A stretch of 7,128 nt of DNA. It comes from CAYJKB01 sp964370625. Lineage in GTDB: Bacteria > Bacillota > Clostridia > Oscillospirales > Butyricicoccaceae. Made by a program: the position numbers and the translations under genes. Of this stretch, positions 4,959 through 7,128 are shown one piece after another (position 1 is the first letter of the stretch; each line of letters starts with the position of its first letter). A model generated the notes under the pieces. The model was not told where the DNA came from, ran no database searches, and saw nothing but the letters and a program-made list of their open reading frames with translations. The stretch lies in NCBI GenBank assembly GCA_964370625.1, contig CAYJKB010000068.1, positions 1-7,128 on the forward strand. The letters run 5' to 3'.

Positions 4959-6677
4959 TTAACCATGCAACACAACCAACCAAGCTTTCAGTGATTCTAG
5001 ATCGAAAATAGTTACTTCATACCCATTCGCAGGGTCAATCGCATCAATATATATCGTTGCTTCATCTTTTATATGAGCTAATGGTCTTAAATCTGCTATC
5101 GGAGCACCAAGGATAGCCACATCATTTAGATTAGGGTGATTTGCAAGTGCAGATATATCCGTTACAGATGTACTTTTTAAGCAGACAATTTCTAAATTTT
5201 GCAGTTTTCCAAGTGCAGAAATATCATTTAAATTCGGAAGAGCCTCAATGTATAGCGAGCGTAAGGCTGTACACTCTTCAAGTCCATTTAAATTTTGAAG
5301 TTCAAGGTCGGATAAATTTAAAGATTCTAAATTTTCAAGACTTGACAATGGCGTTAAACTTGTTACATTTGTTTCGTACATACCTAGCGAAGTAAGGCTT
5401 GTTATTGCCGAAAGAGGTGATAAATCTGAAAGCTCATTTTGACCAATAAGTAAATACTGAAGCTTAGGCAAAGTTGATAATGGTGATAAATCAGTTATTT
5501 TGTTATCGTAGATAGATAAATCAATTAGATTCGGAAGGTTTGATATTGGTGTCAAATCGGATATTAAATTCTCGCCAAGACTTAATCTAATGAGATTATC
5601 AAGCCCATCTAAAGCAGAGAGGTCGGTTAATTTAATGTTTTCCAAATATAAAACTTCAAGTTTGTCTAGCTCTGCAATTGGACTTATATCGCCAATTTTA
5701 GCGGTATCTTTATTCTCACCCATCTCTCCACCGCCATAGGTAATTGAAAGCCTCTCTAAATTTTTAAGTTCTGCTAGTGGAGATAAATCGCTTATAGAAT
5801 GTTTGCCCATTCCCCCGAAATCAAGTCTTGTTAAATTGGTAAAATGCCTTAAGTCTTCAAGTGATATATCGACAGTTTCAACAATTTCATCTACTACATG
5901 CGAATGCTCTCCATCATGAATTTCTACCTCAACAAACTCTGTAGGTGAAGCAAACTCTAAGCCTTCTTGCAAACTAAGTTCTTTGACATCAAGGGCATCA
6001 CTCGACCATATATCACCCTCGGGAATATTGATTGCATGGCGTATAGCCTGTTCCATCAAAGGGTCAACCCATTCGATTACATAACCTTCATTTTCTCTAA
6101 CTTTGTTGCTAAATTCAAAATGTCCCTCATAATAAAACAAATCTTCGCCAGCACTTAAATTAATTAGCATAAAATCATATTCTGATGGCTCATAATTTGG
6201 AACGGTAAATATCCATGTTATGGTATTGTCTTCAAAACTATAGTCTGGAAAGTGATATTCGTCAGCTTCGTCTTGATATATTGCCCAAAATTCGTCATCA
6301 TCTTCTTCATAATGAGCTGATACATTTGTGGATGCTGAATAATATTTTCCACTTCCATTAGAGAATGTATAGTTGCCATCGCCATCACCCTCAACCATAT
6401 AATATATATTTATGTCACCATCTCTATCATATAGAATATTTTCAAGCTCAGGATGATGAAATTCGTAAATTGTTTTATCAAATTCTTTTGTTATGGTGAA
6501 TGTTCCTTCTCCAACATCGGCTGTTTCTGTTGATTCTTCTTGATTTAGTGAATTGTTTAATGTTTGTGATTGCTCGTTTTCAGAAGAAACACTCTCCCCT
6601 AAATCGCCTTGAGTTGAACATGATGTGATCGAGAATATCATACCTAAAGCAAGCAATAAACTAATTAGCTTTTTCAT
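4959..6677 (-). CDS. Leucine-rich-repeat lipoprotein, internalin-like
   Basis: The protein has 572 residues counted from the inner ATG (6675-6677). Lys-Lys, a hydrophobic core and the lipobox I-T-S-C give a lipoprotein signal peptide with lipidated Cys20, so it should sit on the outer face of the membrane. Residues 21-60 are a Ser/Glu/Asn-rich linker. Residues 60-200 are an acidic, aromatic-rich domain that I do not recognise. Residues 205-223 (PLMEQAIRHAINIPEGDI) form the helical cap often found before such repeats. Residues about 279-537 hold 11 LRRs, mostly of 22 residues in the internalin pattern (SLGENLISDLTPISNL). A short C-terminal cap ends the protein. An in-frame ATG nine bases upstream (6686) lies on the binding site and is less likely. 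The gene is complete, with its own signals, among decayed conjugative-element genes. A role in binding a protein ligand is inferred; the partner is unknown. Confidence 0.9.
   Translation of the reverse strand: MKKLISLLLALGMIFSITSCSTQGDLGESVSSENEQSQTLNNSLNQEESTETADVGEGTFTITKEFDKTIYEFHHPELENILYDRDGDINIYYMVEGDGDGNYTFSNGSGKYYSASTNVSAHYEEDDDEFWAIYQDEADEYHFPDYSFEDNTITWIFTVPNYEPSEYDFMLINLSAGEDLFYYEGHFEFSNKVRENEGYVIEWVDPLMEQAIRHAINIPEGDIWSSDALDVKELSLQEGLEFASPTEFVEVEIHDGEHSHVVDEIVETVDISLEDLRHFTNLTRLDFGGMGKHSISDLSPLAELKNLERLSITYGGGEMGENKDTAKIGDISPIAELDKLEVLYLENIKLTDLSALDGLDNLIRLSLGENLISDLTPISNLPNLIDLSIYDNKITDLSPLSTLPKLQYLLIGQNELSDLSPLSAITSLTSLGMYETNVTSLTPLSSLENLESLNLSDLELQNLNGLEECTALRSLYIEALPNLNDISALGKLQNLEIVCLKSTSVTDISALANHPNLNDVAILGAPIADLRPLAHIKDEATIYIDAIDPANGYEVTIFDLESLKAWLVVLHG
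5067..5843 (-). repeat. Eleven leucine-rich repeats within the lipoprotein
   Basis: The coded units follow L-x-x-L-x-L-x-x-x-x-[IL]-x-D-[LI]-[ST]-[PA]-[LI]. The first two are longer (26 and 33 residues, the second with a Gly-rich insert). The next nine are 22 residues, except one of 23. Sequences differ between units, so this is a protein-level repeat and not a DNA tandem array. Confidence 0.9.
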
Positions 6678-6685
6678 AATAAGCA

Positions 6686-6692
6686 TCCTTTC
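6686..6692 (-). promoter_or_regulatory. Ribosome binding site deciding the LRR lipoprotein start
   Basis: GAAAGGA on the minus strand lies eight bases before the ATG at 6675-6677, which gives a normal MKK signal peptide start. It overlaps the outer ATG at 6684-6686, so that codon cannot use it. Confidence 0.75.
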
Positions 6693-6769
6693 ATTTAAAA
6701 TAAATTTGACTATTAAATAGCATTTTTTTCTTATATTCCAAGACTAACAAGATAATCTCCTATGCACAC

Positions 6770-6799
6770 ATTATATCAAATTTATACCTGAAAAAGCAA
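6770..6799 (-). promoter_or_regulatory. Candidate sigma-A promoter of the LRR lipoprotein
   Basis: A perfect TATAAT (6770-6775, minus strand) has a weak -35 box, TTGCTT (6794-6799), at an 18-base spacing. It lies about 93 bases upstream of the start, after the preceding hairpin. In AT-rich DNA such matches arise by chance, so this is tentative. Confidence 0.4.
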
Positions 6800-6827
6800 T
6801 CTGTCTGAAAATTTATTTTGAGATAGT

Positions 6828-6857
6828 AGAAAGACACCTCCGAAAAAGTGCCTTTCT
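6828..6857 (-). terminator. Hairpin after the YodL/DUF4316-like gene
   Basis: AGAAAGACAC and GTGCCTTTCT (plus-strand view) form a 10-bp stem with one mismatch-free G-U pair on the minus-strand RNA and a 10-nt loop. It begins 12 bases after the stop of the rightmost gene. No good T-tract follows, so it may be a weak terminator or an mRNA-end hairpin. Confidence 0.5.
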
Positions 6858-6869
6858 GAATATCACTAA

Positions 6870-7128
6870 TTACTCAAAATCTGTTACAAGTTCTTCTTTA
6901 ATTTCCTCAAACTCATCATCACTCATGGTATTTAATTTTGCCAAGTCCATAGGCGAAATTGTCTTTACGTTGTTAACATCTTGCTCTAAATCTGAAACTG
7001 TCGGCTCGTTATTTATCACACCATCAATCTGATTGAAATTCTGCTCCGTCCTTAATCTGAAAGATTGCAAAGTTATCAGAAGTGTTTTCTAAAAACTCTT
7101 TTTCTTCAAGTGGTGTGAGATTATTTTC
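6870..7128 (-). pseudogene. Conjugative-element YodL/DUF4316-like protein, 3' remnant with frame break
   Basis: The frame open at the window's right edge reads NLTPLEEKEFLENTSDNFAI, then FQIKDGAE. This looks like the opening of a YodL-type domain. Near 7041-7050 it loses sense, and an adjacent frame takes over: TEQNFNQIDGVINNEPT, then SPMDLAKLNTMSDDEFEEI, to TAA at 6870. That second part resembles the DUF4316-like C-terminus of accessory proteins of clostridial conjugative elements. About 100 residues usually separate these two parts, so a deletion with frame change at the GGAGCAGA sequence is likely. The TTG at 7070 would give a 66-residue product, but no binding site is seen. It may be inactive. 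Family names rest on motif memory and are moderate in certainty. Confidence 0.55.

Larger units (their letters stand above)
4537..7128 (-). mobile_element. Part of a decayed integrative conjugative element
   Basis: Two gene remains of clostridial conjugative-element type lie on the same strand: the YodL/DUF4316-like end and the start of the giant helicase-type protein. In such elements these genes are usually close together in this order. The LRR lipoprotein between them would be cargo. The element continues beyond the right edge. Its left limit is the break at 4537-4543. No attachment site or integrase is in view. Confidence 0.45.

Noticed and set aside
5141..5395. Plus-strand frame of 84 residues opposite the LRR gene
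   Set aside because: Shadow of the Leu/Asn-rich repeat coding; it has no binding site.
1..7128. tRNA, rRNA, riboswitch or origin signals
   Set aside because: None were recognised on reading both strands; apart from the intron RNA, no conserved RNA fold was seen.

Overview
The window is AT-rich, and its surface proteins are Gram-positive in style: a sortase motif, SLH domains and a lipobox lipoprotein. It also carries relics of Clostridia-type conjugative elements. Together these point to a low-GC Bacillota, most likely an anaerobic member of Clostridia. A 100-N gap shows that this is a draft scaffold, so the parts left and right of 3278-3377 may not be exact neighbours.

Left part, plus strand. 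The window opens inside a large acidic surface adhesin (1-2865). Its visible order is unrecognised beta-rich domains, an SdrD-type B domain, two Listeria-Bacteroides (InlB-type) repeats, a run of 15 Asp, a Pro-Glu-Pro-Thr stalk, LPQTG, a membrane helix and a short tail. A hairpin terminator follows. Next come the frameshifted N-terminal remains of an IS256-family transposase, the gap, and the C-terminal end of a second surface protein with SLH repeats and its own terminator.

Middle part, 3765-4543, is a graveyard of mobile elements. A plus-strand IS3-family OrfB is broken by nonsense codons, three inferred single-base deletions and an internal deletion that removes the second catalytic Asp. 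It meets, tail to tail, the 3' end of a minus-strand group II intron: domain V, a probable domain VI and a collapsed maturase/HNH reading frame. The intron remnant fuses directly to the truncated start of a large conjugative-element protein (4537-4839).

Right part, minus strand. A complete LRR lipoprotein (4959-6677) has its own ribosome binding site, a candidate promoter and a terminator. It lies between the truncated conjugative-element protein and a collapsed YodL/DUF4316-like protein end (6870-7128), on the same strand as both. The simplest reading is a decayed integrative conjugative element in which the mobility genes have eroded while a surface-protein cargo gene remains intact. No clearly new molecular system is visible. 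The most useful signals are the group II intron remains, the repeated pattern of internal deletions in the relics, and the intact LRR lipoprotein among dead neighbours.
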